A stretch of DNA of 34,953 nucleotides, taken from Streptomyces flaveus (lineage in GTDB: Bacteria; Actinomycetota; Actinomycetes; Streptomycetales; Streptomycetaceae). Location: positions 68,630-103,582 of the forward strand of contig NZ_BMPQ01000023.1 in assembly GCF_014647675.1 (NCBI RefSeq), read 5' to 3'. Below are positions 1 through 9,951 of the stretch, piece after piece. The notes under the pieces are model-generated. The model saw nothing but the letters and a program-made list of their open reading frames with translations. It was not told the DNA's origin and ran no database searches. How positions within the stretch are numbered: the first letter of the stretch is position 1; each line of letters starts with the position of its first letter. A program made the position numbers and the translations under genes.

Positions 1-112
1 CGTTCCGCGGCCCGGCCGTCGGTACTCTGCACTCATTCGACGATCGGACGATCACGAACACGGGCATGCGGGCACGGGGCGGGCGTCCAGGGGCGGGAGC
101 GCGGGGATTTCG

Positions 113-1681
113 ATGAGTGGCGCACATCCGATACGAAGCCGCAGACCGGGCCTCTCGGTCGGTGTGCGGATCATCGCCGTGGTCGTCCTCGCCGCGATCG
201 GGGCCGTCGGCGCCTGGTTTCAGCGCGATGCTCCCGGCCACGACGTTCCCGGCCGGAGTGCGGAGCCGCGTACGGAGTTCACCGCGAACAACCCGCCCGC
301 CGGTCTGCCCACCGCGCTCACCACCGGCCAGCGCCTCCACTGGTCCCGCTGCACCTCGCCGCCCACCGCGCGCACGGGCTACGACTGCGCCACCATGAAG
401 ACCCCCCTCGACTACCGGAAACCAGATGGCAGGACGATCGAAGTCGCCCTGATCCGCCGCAAGGCCACCGGCCCGAACGCCCGGCGCATCGGCTCACTCG
501 TCCTCAACTTCGGCGGCCCCGGCGAGTCCGGCGTGAGCGGATTGCCCGAACACCTCAATGAGTACAAGCCGCTCCTCGACCGCTACGACCTGGTCTCCTT
601 CGACCCGCGCGGCGTTGGCGCGACCATCCCCGTGCGCTGCGGGAAGACCGCGGACGACACCGGCTACGACGGGGCCGACGCCTGCGCCGAGCACTCCGGG
701 GCGCTCCTCCCGTACATCGGCACCTCGTACACCGCGCGCGACCTCGACCTGATGCGCTACCTCCTCGGCGACGAGCGGCTGCACTACTTCGGCGTCTCGT
801 ACGGAACGACGCTCGGCGCGGTCTACGCCCACCTGTACCCGTCGCACGTCGGACGGCTCGTCCTCGAAGCGCCCGTCGATCCGACCGAGGACCTCAACGA
901 GGAGCAGGTGTCGCAGGTCAAGGCGGTCCAGGCGGCGTTCGACCGGTTCGCTGCGCACTGCGCGGCCCGTATCCGCCACTGCCCGACCGGCGATGGGCCC
1001 GAGGAGGCCGCGCGACGCATGGCGCGCCTGGCCGACCGCCTGGAGAAGAAGCCCGCCCCGGCCGGCGGCGGAAGGAACCTCGACGCCGACGACCTCGCGT
1101 ACACCGTCAGCGACCATCTCGACCTCGGCACAGACGGCTGGGCGCCGCTCGCCAAGGCTCTCACCGCGCTGATCGACCACAACGACGGCGGTCCGCTGAG
1201 CAAGGGCGCGGACGACATCGGCTCCGCCGACCGCGCGCCGGCCCCGCGCGACAACAGCCGCGTCGCCCGAACCGCGATCACCTGCGCGGACTCCAGCCTG
1301 CGCCCTGGCTCCGAACGCCTCGACAGGGACGAGGCCCGCGTCAAAGCCGCCTCACCTGTCTTCGGCGCGGCCTGGTCCACCGGCGTCTACCTCTGTTACG
1401 ACTGGCCGTTCGACGGCGAGCGCGCCACGCCCCAGGTGAACGCCGACGGAGCGGCCCCCGTCCTGGTGGTCGGCGGCACCGGCGACCCGATTACCCCCTA
1501 TCCCGGCGCCCGCCGCATGGCCCGCGCCCTGGGCGACGGTGTCGGCGTGCTCCTGACGGCCGAGGAGGAGGGCCACGGCACATACCCGTACAACCGCTGC
1601 GTCACGGAGGCGGTCGACACATACCTCCGCACGGGCCGCACCCCGGCCGTGGGGACGGTGTGCCCAGGCAGCATGTCCTGA
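113..1681 (+). CDS. TAP-like alpha/beta hydrolase (tripeptidyl aminopeptidase family), membrane-anchored or secreted
   Basis: The 522-residue product looks like the Streptomyces Slp/TAP peptidases, which remove N-terminal peptides outside the cell. Residues about 18-35 form a single hydrophobic segment after an Arg-rich start, so a signal anchor or signal peptide is likely. An oxyanion-type GGPGESG motif lies near residue 135. The nucleophile Ser229 sits in GVSYGT. The expected acid Asp458 is in GGTGDPITPY and the base His488 in EEGHGTYPY, so the catalytic triad is complete. The C-terminal part (about 400-515) matches the TAP-like C-terminal domain, with Cys residues that may form disulfides. 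The ATG start has a modest purine-rich site upstream (gcgggga). Substrate specificity cannot be read from sequence; a lipase or esterase role is less likely. It appears to be a single-gene unit. Confidence 0.9.
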   Translation: MSGAHPIRSRRPGLSVGVRIIAVVVLAAIGAVGAWFQRDAPGHDVPGRSAEPRTEFTANNPPAGLPTALTTGQRLHWSRCTSPPTARTGYDCATMKTPLDYRKPDGRTIEVALIRRKATGPNARRIGSLVLNFGGPGESGVSGLPEHLNEYKPLLDRYDLVSFDPRGVGATIPVRCGKTADDTGYDGADACAEHSGALLPYIGTSYTARDLDLMRYLLGDERLHYFGVSYGTTLGAVYAHLYPSHVGRLVLEAPVDPTEDLNEEQVSQVKAVQAAFDRFAAHCAARIRHCPTGDGPEEAARRMARLADRLEKKPAPAGGGRNLDADDLAYTVSDHLDLGTDGWAPLAKALTALIDHNDGGPLSKGADDIGSADRAPAPRDNSRVARTAITCADSSLRPGSERLDRDEARVKAASPVFGAAWSTGVYLCYDWPFDGERATPQVNADGAAPVLVVGGTGDPITPYPGARRMARALGDGVGVLLTAEEEGHGTYPYNRCVTEAVDTYLRTGRTPAVGTVCPGSMS

Positions 1682-1872
1682 GGCCCGTACGGATCCGCAG
1701 GGCGGCCGTCAGCACAGCGGTTCGCTCGCAGGGGCCCTGGGCGTGCACCACCACACCGCCCGGTCCGAGACCGCCTTTGGGTGGGTGCCGGTGTGGTGGT
1801 CGGGCCAGAGCGGCCGGATGCTGCGCGGGCGGGCTGCGAGGTCGCTCCGGACGGCCTCGGCCACAGCGACGT

Positions 1873-1953
1873 GAATCCCCGGCGCACGACCTGCTGGAGT
1901 TTCTGCCCCTCCTGGTCGGTCAGTCTGCGCACCCGCACAGGCTCGGCCACCAC
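1873..1953 (-). pseudogene. IS630-family transposase N-terminal remnant
   Basis: On the minus strand the frame reads VAEPVRVRRLTDQEGQ followed by KLQQVVRRG, which I recognise as the typical start of Streptomyces IS630-type transposases. After RRG the similarity stops in all three frames: no HTH continuation and no DDE domain follow down to 1682. The remnant begins about 24 bases beyond the stop of the broken gene at 1977-2663 and has the same orientation. The rest of 1682-1872 shows nothing I can identify. Family assignment rests on about 25 residues recalled from memory, so confidence is moderate. Confidence 0.5.
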
Positions 1954-1976
1954 ACCTCCAGCGGTCGGAACGGACG

Positions 1977-2663
1977 TCACCGCGTCCAGCCGCCGGTCTG
2001 CCAGCCGGGGGCGGTGGAGAGGTTGTTCAGACAGAGCTCGCCCGGGTCGTCCGCGTACGTGTTGTACCGCGCGGGGTCGATCGTCTCCCAGCGGCTCATG
2101 TCGTCCAGCTGGTCCTGAAGTTCCCTGTCCAGTTCCGAGGGGTTGGGGTACTCGGTGACCTGCTCCGGTGAGAACAGGCACGGCTCCGGGAGGTAGCAGT
2201 CCCGCTGGACGATGGGCGGCTCGGGCGGTGCATCGAGAACTTCGGTGACGGTGGCCGAGGAGCGCCAGAAGAGGGCTGTCCGAGGGTGGGCCATCTCGTG
2301 GTCGAAGGGGCACCAGAGGACCTGGAGGAGGTCCGCGTCGGGCGGGCGCGGGAAGGAGACGTCGCGAGCGTAGAGCTGGGCGACGGGGAGGAGGGGGATC
2401 GGGCCGTCGAACCACGGGCGGTCTGCGAGCCGCTCCCAGGTCGCCCGTTCCTCGGAAGTCCACTGGGGTGCCTCGGGGTCGAGGCGCCGCCGCTCGGCCG
2501 CTGCGGCGCGGTCGTGACGGAGGAGCCGGACGTCGTCCGGGGAGTGGACCACCGGGGCCGCGCGGCTGTCGTGCGGCTCGTCGCAGTACGGCCACGGCTC
2601 GTCGGCGGGCCACAGCAGCGGCCCGCCGCCGGCACCCGCTTCGGCTTCACGGCGCGGTAACCC
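1977..2663 (-). pseudogene. Conserved Streptomyces hypothetical protein, truncated at both ends
   Basis: The open frame contains well-formed conserved protein sequence: GGGPLLWPADEPWPYC, then WFDGPIPLLPVAQLYARDV, then VLWCPFDHE, and RTALFWRS. The homology begins near 2630, upstream of the first usable start (GTG at 2552). Above it the frame runs without ATG or GTG into the neighbour's terminator and meets a stop there, so the native N-terminus is missing. At the other end it stops straight after GGWTR. As I recall, family members continue here with a Cys-containing C-terminal domain, but this copy runs into the IS630-like remnant instead. A shortened 191-residue protein from GTG 2552 could still be made. 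The function of the family is unknown to me. Confidence 0.65.
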
Positions 2664-2695
2664 ACGCTCAGGGCCCTGCCCTGAGCGGTTCGTAC

Positions 2696-2737
2696 GAAAG
2701 GCGCCTGACCGGGAGAGTTCCCGTCAGGCGCCCTTTC
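2696..2737 (-). terminator. Hairpin terminator after the FG-GAP lipoprotein gene
   Basis: The arms GAAAG-GCGCCTGAC and GTCAGGCGC-CTTTC (with one bulged base and a GGG/CCC inner pair) enclose the loop agagtt. It starts 3 bases after the minus-strand stop at 2740. Confidence 0.8.
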
Positions 2738-2739
2738 GG

Positions 2740-4260
2740 TCACTCAAGGTCCAGGTCCTCCTCCGTGACGTGCCGTGAGGCCTCGGTGTCCAGGCCGTCC
2801 GGGGAGCCCGGGAAGACCCAGAACCCCGTCGTACGGCGCGTGGCGGAACCGTCCCCGGGATGCCGGTTGCCGGAGGCGGCGACCACGTCGAGGCGGCCGT
2901 CGCCGTTCACGTCGAGGAGTGGGGGCTTGGAGATCAGGCGGTGCCGGATGTACTGCTTGTCGCCCTCTCCGGGGTCGCGGTTCTCTCCGTCCACACCTGT
3001 GGATTCCAGGTCGACCGCCTGGGGTTCGGTGGCTGGGGTGACGTGGGCGATGTCCGGGATCAGGAAGACGAGTCCGTGGGCGCTGTTGATCGCGGGCGCG
3101 CTCAGTACGAGGTCGGGACGGCCGTCGCCCGTCACGTCACCGACAGCTCGGCCCTCGGTGCCGCCGCAGCAGCGGGAGTTGAGGCCGGGGAGGTCGGTCA
3201 GGGTGACCGGCGACGCGGAACTCACCTTTCCTGGCGTGGAGTTGACGCTGACCGTGATCTTCTGGTCGTAGGCGAAGAAGCTCGCCTTGTACAGCTCGTC
3301 GTCGCCGTCCCCGTCCACATCCCCGGGATGCCCCGCGAACTCCGCGCCCTGCTCGGACTCCTGCGCCCGTACGAGCCCACGCGCCGTACCGCGGAAATGG
3401 CGCACCCCTCGGACGCTCAGGTCGCCGTCGCCCTCGCTGTCGGGGTCGGTCCACTCGAACCACACGGTCAGCTCGGCGCGCCCGTCGCCGTCGTAGTCCT
3501 CGGAGGTGGATTGGTAGGGCGCGCTGTCGGCGGGGATCGGCCCGGTGAGTTCGGCCTGGCGGGCCGGTTCGCCCGTACGGCGGTCGAAGGGGCCGTGGAA
3601 GACGACCCCGGCGGACCGGTCGGGGCCGCCGAGGCGGAACACGTCACCGCTGCCGTCCCCGTCGAAGTCGGCGACGCTGCCGAAGTCACCGCCCGCGGGA
3701 CCGAGTTCGCGCAACGCCTCGCCACCGATGGCGAGTTGACGTATCCCGGTGAGCCCGCGCGTCCCGCCCCACAGCGCGTACTGCTTGCCGTCGTTCACCG
3801 TGACCAGCAGATCGGTGAACCCGTCGCCGTCCAGGTCGGCGCGGTGCAGCCGGGGCATGTTGTCGGCGTCACGGCCCGGGTGACCGCCGCCCACGGCGAG
3901 GGTCGTACGGGTGCGGGGGTCGGGGCCGTCCGCCGAGCCGTACACGACGTAGAGGGCGCCGGTGCGGGCGAGGGCCACGTCGTCGTAGCCGTCGCCGTTG
4001 AGGTCGCCCTCGCGGGGGCGGTCCTGTGGCTGTCCGGCGGTGGGGCGGACGGGGCCCTGGGCGAGTGCGCCGAGCGTGAAGCCGGTGGAGGTGGAGGTGG
4101 CGTTCGGGGGCTTGGGGGCGGAGGGCGCCCCCGGCCCCGTACCACTGCTTCCGCCGTTCCCGGAGCCCCCGCCAACCGTCTGGCACCCAGCGACGGCGGC
4201 GCCCAGCAGGACGGCGCACGCGACCAGAACCGCACCCCGGGCACCCTTTGTCGCTCTCAT
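2740..4260 (-). CDS. FG-GAP/VCBS-repeat lipoprotein
   Basis: A 506-residue exported protein. The signal peptide has a basic start (MRATKGARG), a hydrophobic core and a lipobox AVAGC, giving lipidation at Cys26. A Gly/Ser/Pro/Thr linker follows. At least six Asp-rich repeats of the FG-GAP (calcium-binding beta-propeller) type can be seen: DLNGDGYDD, DLDGDGFTD, DFDGDGSGD, DYDGDGRAE, DVDGDGDDE, DVTGDGRPD and DVNGDGRLD. This predicts a seven-bladed integrin-like propeller outside the membrane that binds Ca2+ and probably a protein or polysaccharide partner; no catalytic site is visible. In-frame ATGs at 4302 and 4278 were rejected because they lie inside the upstream terminator hairpin and would put extra residues before the signal peptide. 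The ATG at 4260 has only a weak ribosome site (gtgga). Confidence 0.85.
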   Translation of the reverse strand: MRATKGARGAVLVACAVLLGAAVAGCQTVGGGSGNGGSSGTGPGAPSAPKPPNATSTSTGFTLGALAQGPVRPTAGQPQDRPREGDLNGDGYDDVALARTGALYVVYGSADGPDPRTRTTLAVGGGHPGRDADNMPRLHRADLDGDGFTDLLVTVNDGKQYALWGGTRGLTGIRQLAIGGEALRELGPAGGDFGSVADFDGDGSGDVFRLGGPDRSAGVVFHGPFDRRTGEPARQAELTGPIPADSAPYQSTSEDYDGDGRAELTVWFEWTDPDSEGDGDLSVRGVRHFRGTARGLVRAQESEQGAEFAGHPGDVDGDGDDELYKASFFAYDQKITVSVNSTPGKVSSASPVTLTDLPGLNSRCCGGTEGRAVGDVTGDGRPDLVLSAPAINSAHGLVFLIPDIAHVTPATEPQAVDLESTGVDGENRDPGEGDKQYIRHRLISKPPLLDVNGDGRLDVVAASGNRHPGDGSATRRTTGFWVFPGSPDGLDTEASRHVTEEDLDLE

Positions 4261-4270
4261 TCCACGACAA

Positions 4271-4308
4271 CACCCCATGCCCCCGGTTTGAACCAGGGAC
4301 ATGGGGTG
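4271..4308 (-). terminator. Strong hairpin between the Fe-S oxidoreductase and lipoprotein genes
   Basis: A 9-bp outer stem CACCCCATG/CATGGGGTG and a 6-bp inner stem CCCTGG/CCGGGG (one G-T pair) enclose a 6-base loop (minus-strand reading). It lies about 50 bases after the stop of the minus-strand Fe-S gene (4360) and just before the lipoprotein start, so it should end the upstream transcript. There is no U tract, which is common in Streptomyces. Confidence 0.75.
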
Positions 4309-4359
4309 CTTCGTTATCCAGCCGTACCCGTTGCCGACGGGCTGCCGTTACCTGAGCCG

Positions 4360-6651
4360 CTACTTCACCGGCTGCGGCTCCGGCTCGCTCTCCGACTCGG
4401 TCTCGCCCGCCGGCGGCTCGTCGTCGGCCGGCGTCCTGACCGAATCGAGCAGCAACTGGGCCACGTCCACGACCTGGATGGACTCCTTCGCCTTGCCATC
4501 GTTCTTCTTGCCGTTGACCGAGTCGGTCAGCATGACGAGGCAGAACGGGCAGGCCGTCGACACGATGTCGGGGTTCAGCGACAGGGCCTCATCAACACGC
4601 TCGTTGTTGATGCGCTTGCCGATCCGCTCCTCCATCCACATCCGCGCACCACCGGCGCCACAGCAGAAGCCGCGCTCCTTGTGGCGGTGCATCTCCTCGT
4701 TCCTGAGACCCGGGACCTTGCCGATGATCTCGCGCGGGGGCGTGTAGATCTTGTTGTGGCGGCCCAGGTAGCAGGGGTCGTGGTACGTGATCAGGCCCTC
4801 GACGGGGGTTACGGGGATGAGCTTGCCCTCGTCGATGAGGTGCTGGAGCAGCTGGGTGTGGTGGATGACCTCGTAGTCGCCGCCGAGCTGCGGGTACTCG
4901 TTGCCGAGGGTGTTGAGGCAGTGCGGGCAGGTGGCGACGATCTTCTTCGCGGACTTCGGCTTCTTCGACTCCGCGGTGAAGTTGCCCTCGTCGTCCATCT
5001 CCTCGCCGAACGCCATGTTCAGCGCGGAGACGTTCTCCATGCCGAGCTCCTGGAACAGCGGCTCGTTGCCGAGCCTGCGCGCCGAGTCACCCGTGCACTT
5101 CTCGTCGCCGCCCATGATCGCGAACTTGACGCCCGCGATGTGGAGGAGTTCCGCGAAGGCCTTCGTCGTTTTCTTCGCGCGGTCTTCCAGCGCGCCCGCG
5201 CAGCCGACCCAGTACAGGTACTCGACCTCGGACAGGTCCTCGATGTCCTTGCCGACCACCGGCACCTCGAAGTCGACCTCCTTGGTCCACTCCAGGCGCT
5301 GCTTCTTGGCCAGCCCCCAGGGGTTGCCCTTCTTCTCCAGGTTCTTGAGCATCGTGCCCGCCTCGCTCGGGAACGCGGACTCGATCATCACCTGGTAGCG
5401 CCGCATGTCGACGATGTGGTCGACGTGCTCGATGTCGACGGGGCACTGCTCGACGCAGGCACCGCAGGTGGTGCAGGACCACAGCACGTCGGGGTCGATG
5501 ACGCCGTTCTCTTCGAGGGTGCCGATCAGCGGCCGCTCGGCCTCGGCGAGCGCGGCGGCGGGCACGTCCTTGAGTTGCTCCTCGCTCGCCTTCTCCTCGC
5601 CCTCCATGGTCTTGCCGCCACCGGCCAGCAGGTACGGGGCCTTGGCGTGCGCGTGGTCGCGCAGCGACATGATGAGCAGCTTGGGGGAGAGGGGCTTGCC
5701 GGTGTTCCAGGCGGGGCACTGCGACTGGCAGCGACCGCACTCGGTGCAGGTGGAGAAGTCCAGCAGGCCCTTCCAGGAGAACTGCTCGACCTGACTGACG
5801 CCGAAGACGTCGTCGTCACCGGGGTCGGTGAAGTCGATGGGCTTGCCGCCGCTGGTCATCGGCTGCAGCGCGCCGAGGGCCGTCGAGCCGTCGGCGTTGC
5901 GCTTGAACCAGATGTTGGGGAAGGCGAGGAAGCGGTGCCAGGCGACGCCCATGTTGGTGTTCACCGAGACCGTGATCATCCAGATCAGCGACACACTGAC
6001 CTTGATCATCGCGGTGAGGTAGATCAGGTTCTGGAGCGTGCCGGTGCTCAGTCCCTCGAAGGCGAGCACCAGTGGGTACGAGGCGAAGTACGCGGCCTCG
6101 TAGTGCTCCACATGGTGGATCGCGCCCTCCAGGCCGCGCAGCGTGTAGATCGCGAGGCCGATGGTGAGGATGACGTACTCGACGAAGTACGCCTGCCAGG
6201 CCTTGGAGCCCGTGAACCGGGACTTGCGGCCGGCCCGGGAGGGCAGGCTGAGCAGCCGGATGACGATGAGTACGGCGATGCCGATGACGGTCATCACGCC
6301 GATGAACTCGATGTACATCTCGAACGGCAGGAAGCCGCCGATGACCGGGAGGGTCCAGTCGGCCTCGAAGAGCTGCCCGTACGCCTGCGCGAGGGTGGGC
6401 GGGAGGGTCAGGAAGCCGACCGCGACGAACCAGTGCGCGAAGCCGACGATGCCCCAACGGTTCATGCGTGTGTGGCCGAGGAACTCCTTGACCAGCGTCA
6501 CGCTGCGGTCCCAGGGGTTGTCGGTCCGGCTGCCGGCGGGAACGGGCTGGCCTAGCTTGAAGTGCCGGACGAACTGGCCGACGGCACGCGCGAGCAGAGC
6601 AACGCCGATCACGGTCAGGACCAGCGACACGACGATCGCGGCGAGTTGCAT
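4360..6651 (-). CDS. Membrane Fe-S oxidoreductase, EtfD-like (ETF:menaquinone oxidoreductase type)
   Basis: A 763-residue fusion. Residues about 1-250 hold several membrane segments of the nitrate-reductase-gamma kind. Two 4Fe-4S motifs follow: CTECGRCQSQCP near 300 and CTTCGACVEQCP near 390. Two CCG (heterodisulfide-reductase) domains come next, seen as WVGCAG, CPHCLNTLG, HDPCYLGR, FCCGAGGARMW and ACPFC between about 480 and 710. This layout matches mycobacterial EtfD (Rv0338c), which passes electrons from acyl-CoA dehydrogenases via ETF to menaquinone. The Streptomyces role is inferred from that family. The C-terminus is an acidic Glu/Pro tail. The ATG start has GAGGAG about 8 bases upstream. 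It is transcribed alone and ends at the hairpin 4271-4308. An operator-like dyad lies at 6714-6727. A glycolate- or lactate-type oxidase subunit is a less likely alternative. Confidence 0.88.
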   Translation of the reverse strand: MQLAAIVVSLVLTVIGVALLARAVGQFVRHFKLGQPVPAGSRTDNPWDRSVTLVKEFLGHTRMNRWGIVGFAHWFVAVGFLTLPPTLAQAYGQLFEADWTLPVIGGFLPFEMYIEFIGVMTVIGIAVLIVIRLLSLPSRAGRKSRFTGSKAWQAYFVEYVILTIGLAIYTLRGLEGAIHHVEHYEAAYFASYPLVLAFEGLSTGTLQNLIYLTAMIKVSVSLIWMITVSVNTNMGVAWHRFLAFPNIWFKRNADGSTALGALQPMTSGGKPIDFTDPGDDDVFGVSQVEQFSWKGLLDFSTCTECGRCQSQCPAWNTGKPLSPKLLIMSLRDHAHAKAPYLLAGGGKTMEGEEKASEEQLKDVPAAALAEAERPLIGTLEENGVIDPDVLWSCTTCGACVEQCPVDIEHVDHIVDMRRYQVMIESAFPSEAGTMLKNLEKKGNPWGLAKKQRLEWTKEVDFEVPVVGKDIEDLSEVEYLYWVGCAGALEDRAKKTTKAFAELLHIAGVKFAIMGGDEKCTGDSARRLGNEPLFQELGMENVSALNMAFGEEMDDEGNFTAESKKPKSAKKIVATCPHCLNTLGNEYPQLGGDYEVIHHTQLLQHLIDEGKLIPVTPVEGLITYHDPCYLGRHNKIYTPPREIIGKVPGLRNEEMHRHKERGFCCGAGGARMWMEERIGKRINNERVDEALSLNPDIVSTACPFCLVMLTDSVNGKKNDGKAKESIQVVDVAQLLLDSVRTPADDEPPAGETESESEPEPQPVK

Positions 6652-6713
6652 TTGGGGCTCCTCGGGCCTGCGAGGGGTTTCGTCGAGGAGGTCCGCGGAG
6701 GCCGTCCCCGAGA

Positions 6714-6727
6714 TTACTAAGCGGTAA
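6714..6727 (-). promoter_or_regulatory. TTAC-N6-GTAA dyad upstream of the Fe-S oxidoreductase
   Basis: TTACT-aagc-GGTAA forms an imperfect palindrome 63-76 bases upstream of the start at 6651, in a locally AT-rich patch. A second dyad, GTACT-N6-AGTAC, follows at 6733-6748. Dyads of this size suit TetR-type repressors. No regulator gene is adjacent, so this is a candidate operator only. The rest of 6652-6848 shows no gene. Confidence 0.35.
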
Positions 6728-6848
6728 CTTACGTACTTCTCAGAGTACCCGCATCATGTGCCGCACTGTAGCCAGCGGCGCGGTGATCTGTGCTACTGAG
6801 GGTTGCCTCACCGCTCCGCTCGGGTTGGGCGGGTGGGTTCGTTTTTGG

Positions 6849-7145
6849 GTGCGGGTGTGTGGGTGGCTGGTCGCGCAGTTCCCCGCGCCCCTTGGGTGGT
6901 TGGTGGGTGCGGGGTCGTGGGCCGGTGCGTCAGCCCGTCGCCAACAGGGCATACGGCCCTGGGCTGGTACACGGTGCGGGTTCTCCGAGACCGGAGCTAA
7001 GCGACGGGCATGCGACGCACCGGCCCACGCCCCCTCCCGCCGGAGGGCAAGTGACGGGTCCGTCGGGGCTGGCGGTGAGTGAAGCCGCAGGCTTTTGCTT
7101 TTAGGGGCGCGGGGAACTGCGCGACCAGCCACGACGCACCCGCAC
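6849..7145. repeat. Foldback (nested inverted-repeat) element between etfD-like gene and dnaK
   Basis: The outer arms 6849-6892 and 7103-7145 are near-perfect inverted copies of about 42 bp built around GGTCGCGCAGTTCCCCGCGC. Inside lie a perfect 16-bp pair (6916-6931 with 7014-7029), a 9-bp pair GCCCGTCGC/GCGACGGGC (6933-6941 with 7001-7009), and small hairpins AGGGC-N5-GCCCT and CTCCG-agac-CGGAG. The whole can fold into one long branched stem. The arm motif is, to my knowledge, widely dispersed in Streptomyces intergenic DNA. ORFs across it lack ribosome sites and codon bias and are not genes. It may be a MITE-like repeat, a bidirectional transcription barrier or a structured RNA. Confidence 0.75.
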
Positions 7146-7214
7146 TCGCCCGCGAACCCCAACTCCCCGCCCCGTGGGCGAAAAGCGGCTCCTGAAGCTA
7201 AGGTTCACATAAAA

Positions 7215-7235
7215 GTTGAGCCCAGCTGACTCAGG
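7215..7235 (+). promoter_or_regulatory. Second, degenerate HspR operator (HAIR-like)
   Basis: GTTGAGC-N7-ACTCAGG keeps the HAIR geometry (TTGAG, 7-base spacer plus flanks, ACTCA) and differs from CTTGAGT-N7-ACTCAAG at three positions. Its centre is 52 bp, about five helical turns, upstream of the perfect HAIR at 7267-7287, which would place two HspR dimers on the same face. Confidence 0.5.
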
Positions 7236-7239
7236 CCTT

Positions 7240-7268
7240 TTGACCCAGCGGTCAGCGTCGTGCACACT
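7240..7268 (+). promoter_or_regulatory. Probable dnaK promoter
   Basis: TTGACC (7240-7245), a 17-base spacer and CACACT (7263-7268) fit a Streptomyces sigma-70-type promoter with a weak -10 box. The -10 box and start region overlap the HspR operator, which fits repression by blocking polymerase. Confidence 0.5.
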
Positions 7269-7287
7269 TGAGTCTGTCCCACTCAAG
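7267..7287 (+). promoter_or_regulatory. HspR operator (HAIR) of the dnaK operon
   Basis: CTTGAGT-ctgtccc-ACTCAAG is a perfect match to the HAIR consensus bound by HspR. It lies 20 bases before the dnaK start and immediately upstream of its GGAGG ribosome site. HspR, encoded at the end of this operon, is expected to repress from here, with DnaK as corepressor as shown in S. coelicolor. Confidence 0.95.
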
Positions 7288-7306
7288 TCAGCTGGAGGAA
7301 AAAACC

Positions 7307-9165
<1,859 letters not shown>

Positions 9166-9169
<4 letters not shown>

Positions 9170-9876
9170 CGGAGGAGACCCCGGGTTTCGACGAGCAGCA
9201 GCCGCCGCAGGCTCAGCCTCAGCAGCCCGACGTCCCTTCCGGCGCCACCTCTGATGACGCGGAGCCGAAGGCCGCCCCTCAGGAGGGGGCGGCCCCGGCC
9301 GGGGACGCGGCAGCAGCCCAGACGGCAGCACAGCAGCAGGTAACGGCCCTGACGGCCCAGCTGGACCAGGTGCGTACGGCGCTCGGTGAGCGCACGGCGG
9401 ACCTCCAGCGGCTCCAGGCCGAGTACCAGAACTACCGCCGCCGCGTCGAGCGCGACCGGATCACGGTCAAGGAGGTCGCCATCGCGAATCTCCTGACCGA
9501 GCTCCTGCCCGTACTCGACGACATCGGCCGCGCGCGGGATCACGGCGAACTGGTCGGCGGCTTCAAGTCGGTGGCCGAGTCGCTGGAGACCGTCGCGGCG
9601 AAGCTGGGCCTCCAGCAGTTCGGCAAGGAGGGCGAGCCCTTCGACCCGACGATCCACGAGGCCCTGATGCACAGTTACGCGCCGGACGTCACGGAGACGA
9701 CGTGCGTGGCGATTCTGCAGCCTGGGTATCGCTTCGGCGAGCGCACCATCCGCCCCGCGCGGGTGGCGGTGGCCGAGCCGCAGCCGGGCGCGCAGACCGT
9801 CAAGGGCGACGAGACCGACGCGTCGGCGTCGCCCGACGCCGACGACAAGGAGAACGGTGGCCCGGACGAGGGCTGA
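9166..9876 (+). CDS. grpE: Nucleotide exchange factor GrpE
   Basis: A 236-residue protein. A long Gln/Ala/Pro-rich disordered N-terminus (residues 1-55) leads into a coiled coil (TALTAQLDQVRTALGERTAD) and the conserved core beginning EYQNYRRRVERDR. The beta-wing end GYRFGERTIRPARVAV follows, as expected for GrpE. It forms a dimer that releases ADP from DnaK. The GTG start overlaps the dnaK stop, so this is an operon with coupled translation. An acidic Asp/Glu tail closes the protein. Confidence 0.97.
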
Positions 9877-9951
9877 CGTCGGCGACGTACGGGGCGTACG
9901 AATGAACGTACGGACCGTACGGCGCGTGAGAAGGAAGGAGGGACGTCGAGG

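Noticed and set aside
4281..4298. tRNA T-arm-like sequence (GGTTCAAACC) on the minus strand
   Set aside because: It is the inner stem-loop of a terminator; no anticodon arm, D arm or CCA end surrounds it.
2860..6555. 1231-codon plus-strand ORF opposite the lipoprotein and Fe-S genes
   Set aside because: Antisense reading of two well-supported genes; a common effect of high third-position GC, with no domain of its own.
6756..7162. Several 65-140 codon ORFs between the Fe-S gene and dnaK
   Set aside because: All are read through the inverted-repeat element, without ribosome sites or coding bias.
7268..7306. Extended dnaK start 13 codons upstream
   Set aside because: The start would lie within the HspR operator and before the GGAGG ribosome site; DnaK proteins begin at the MARAVGIDLGTT position.
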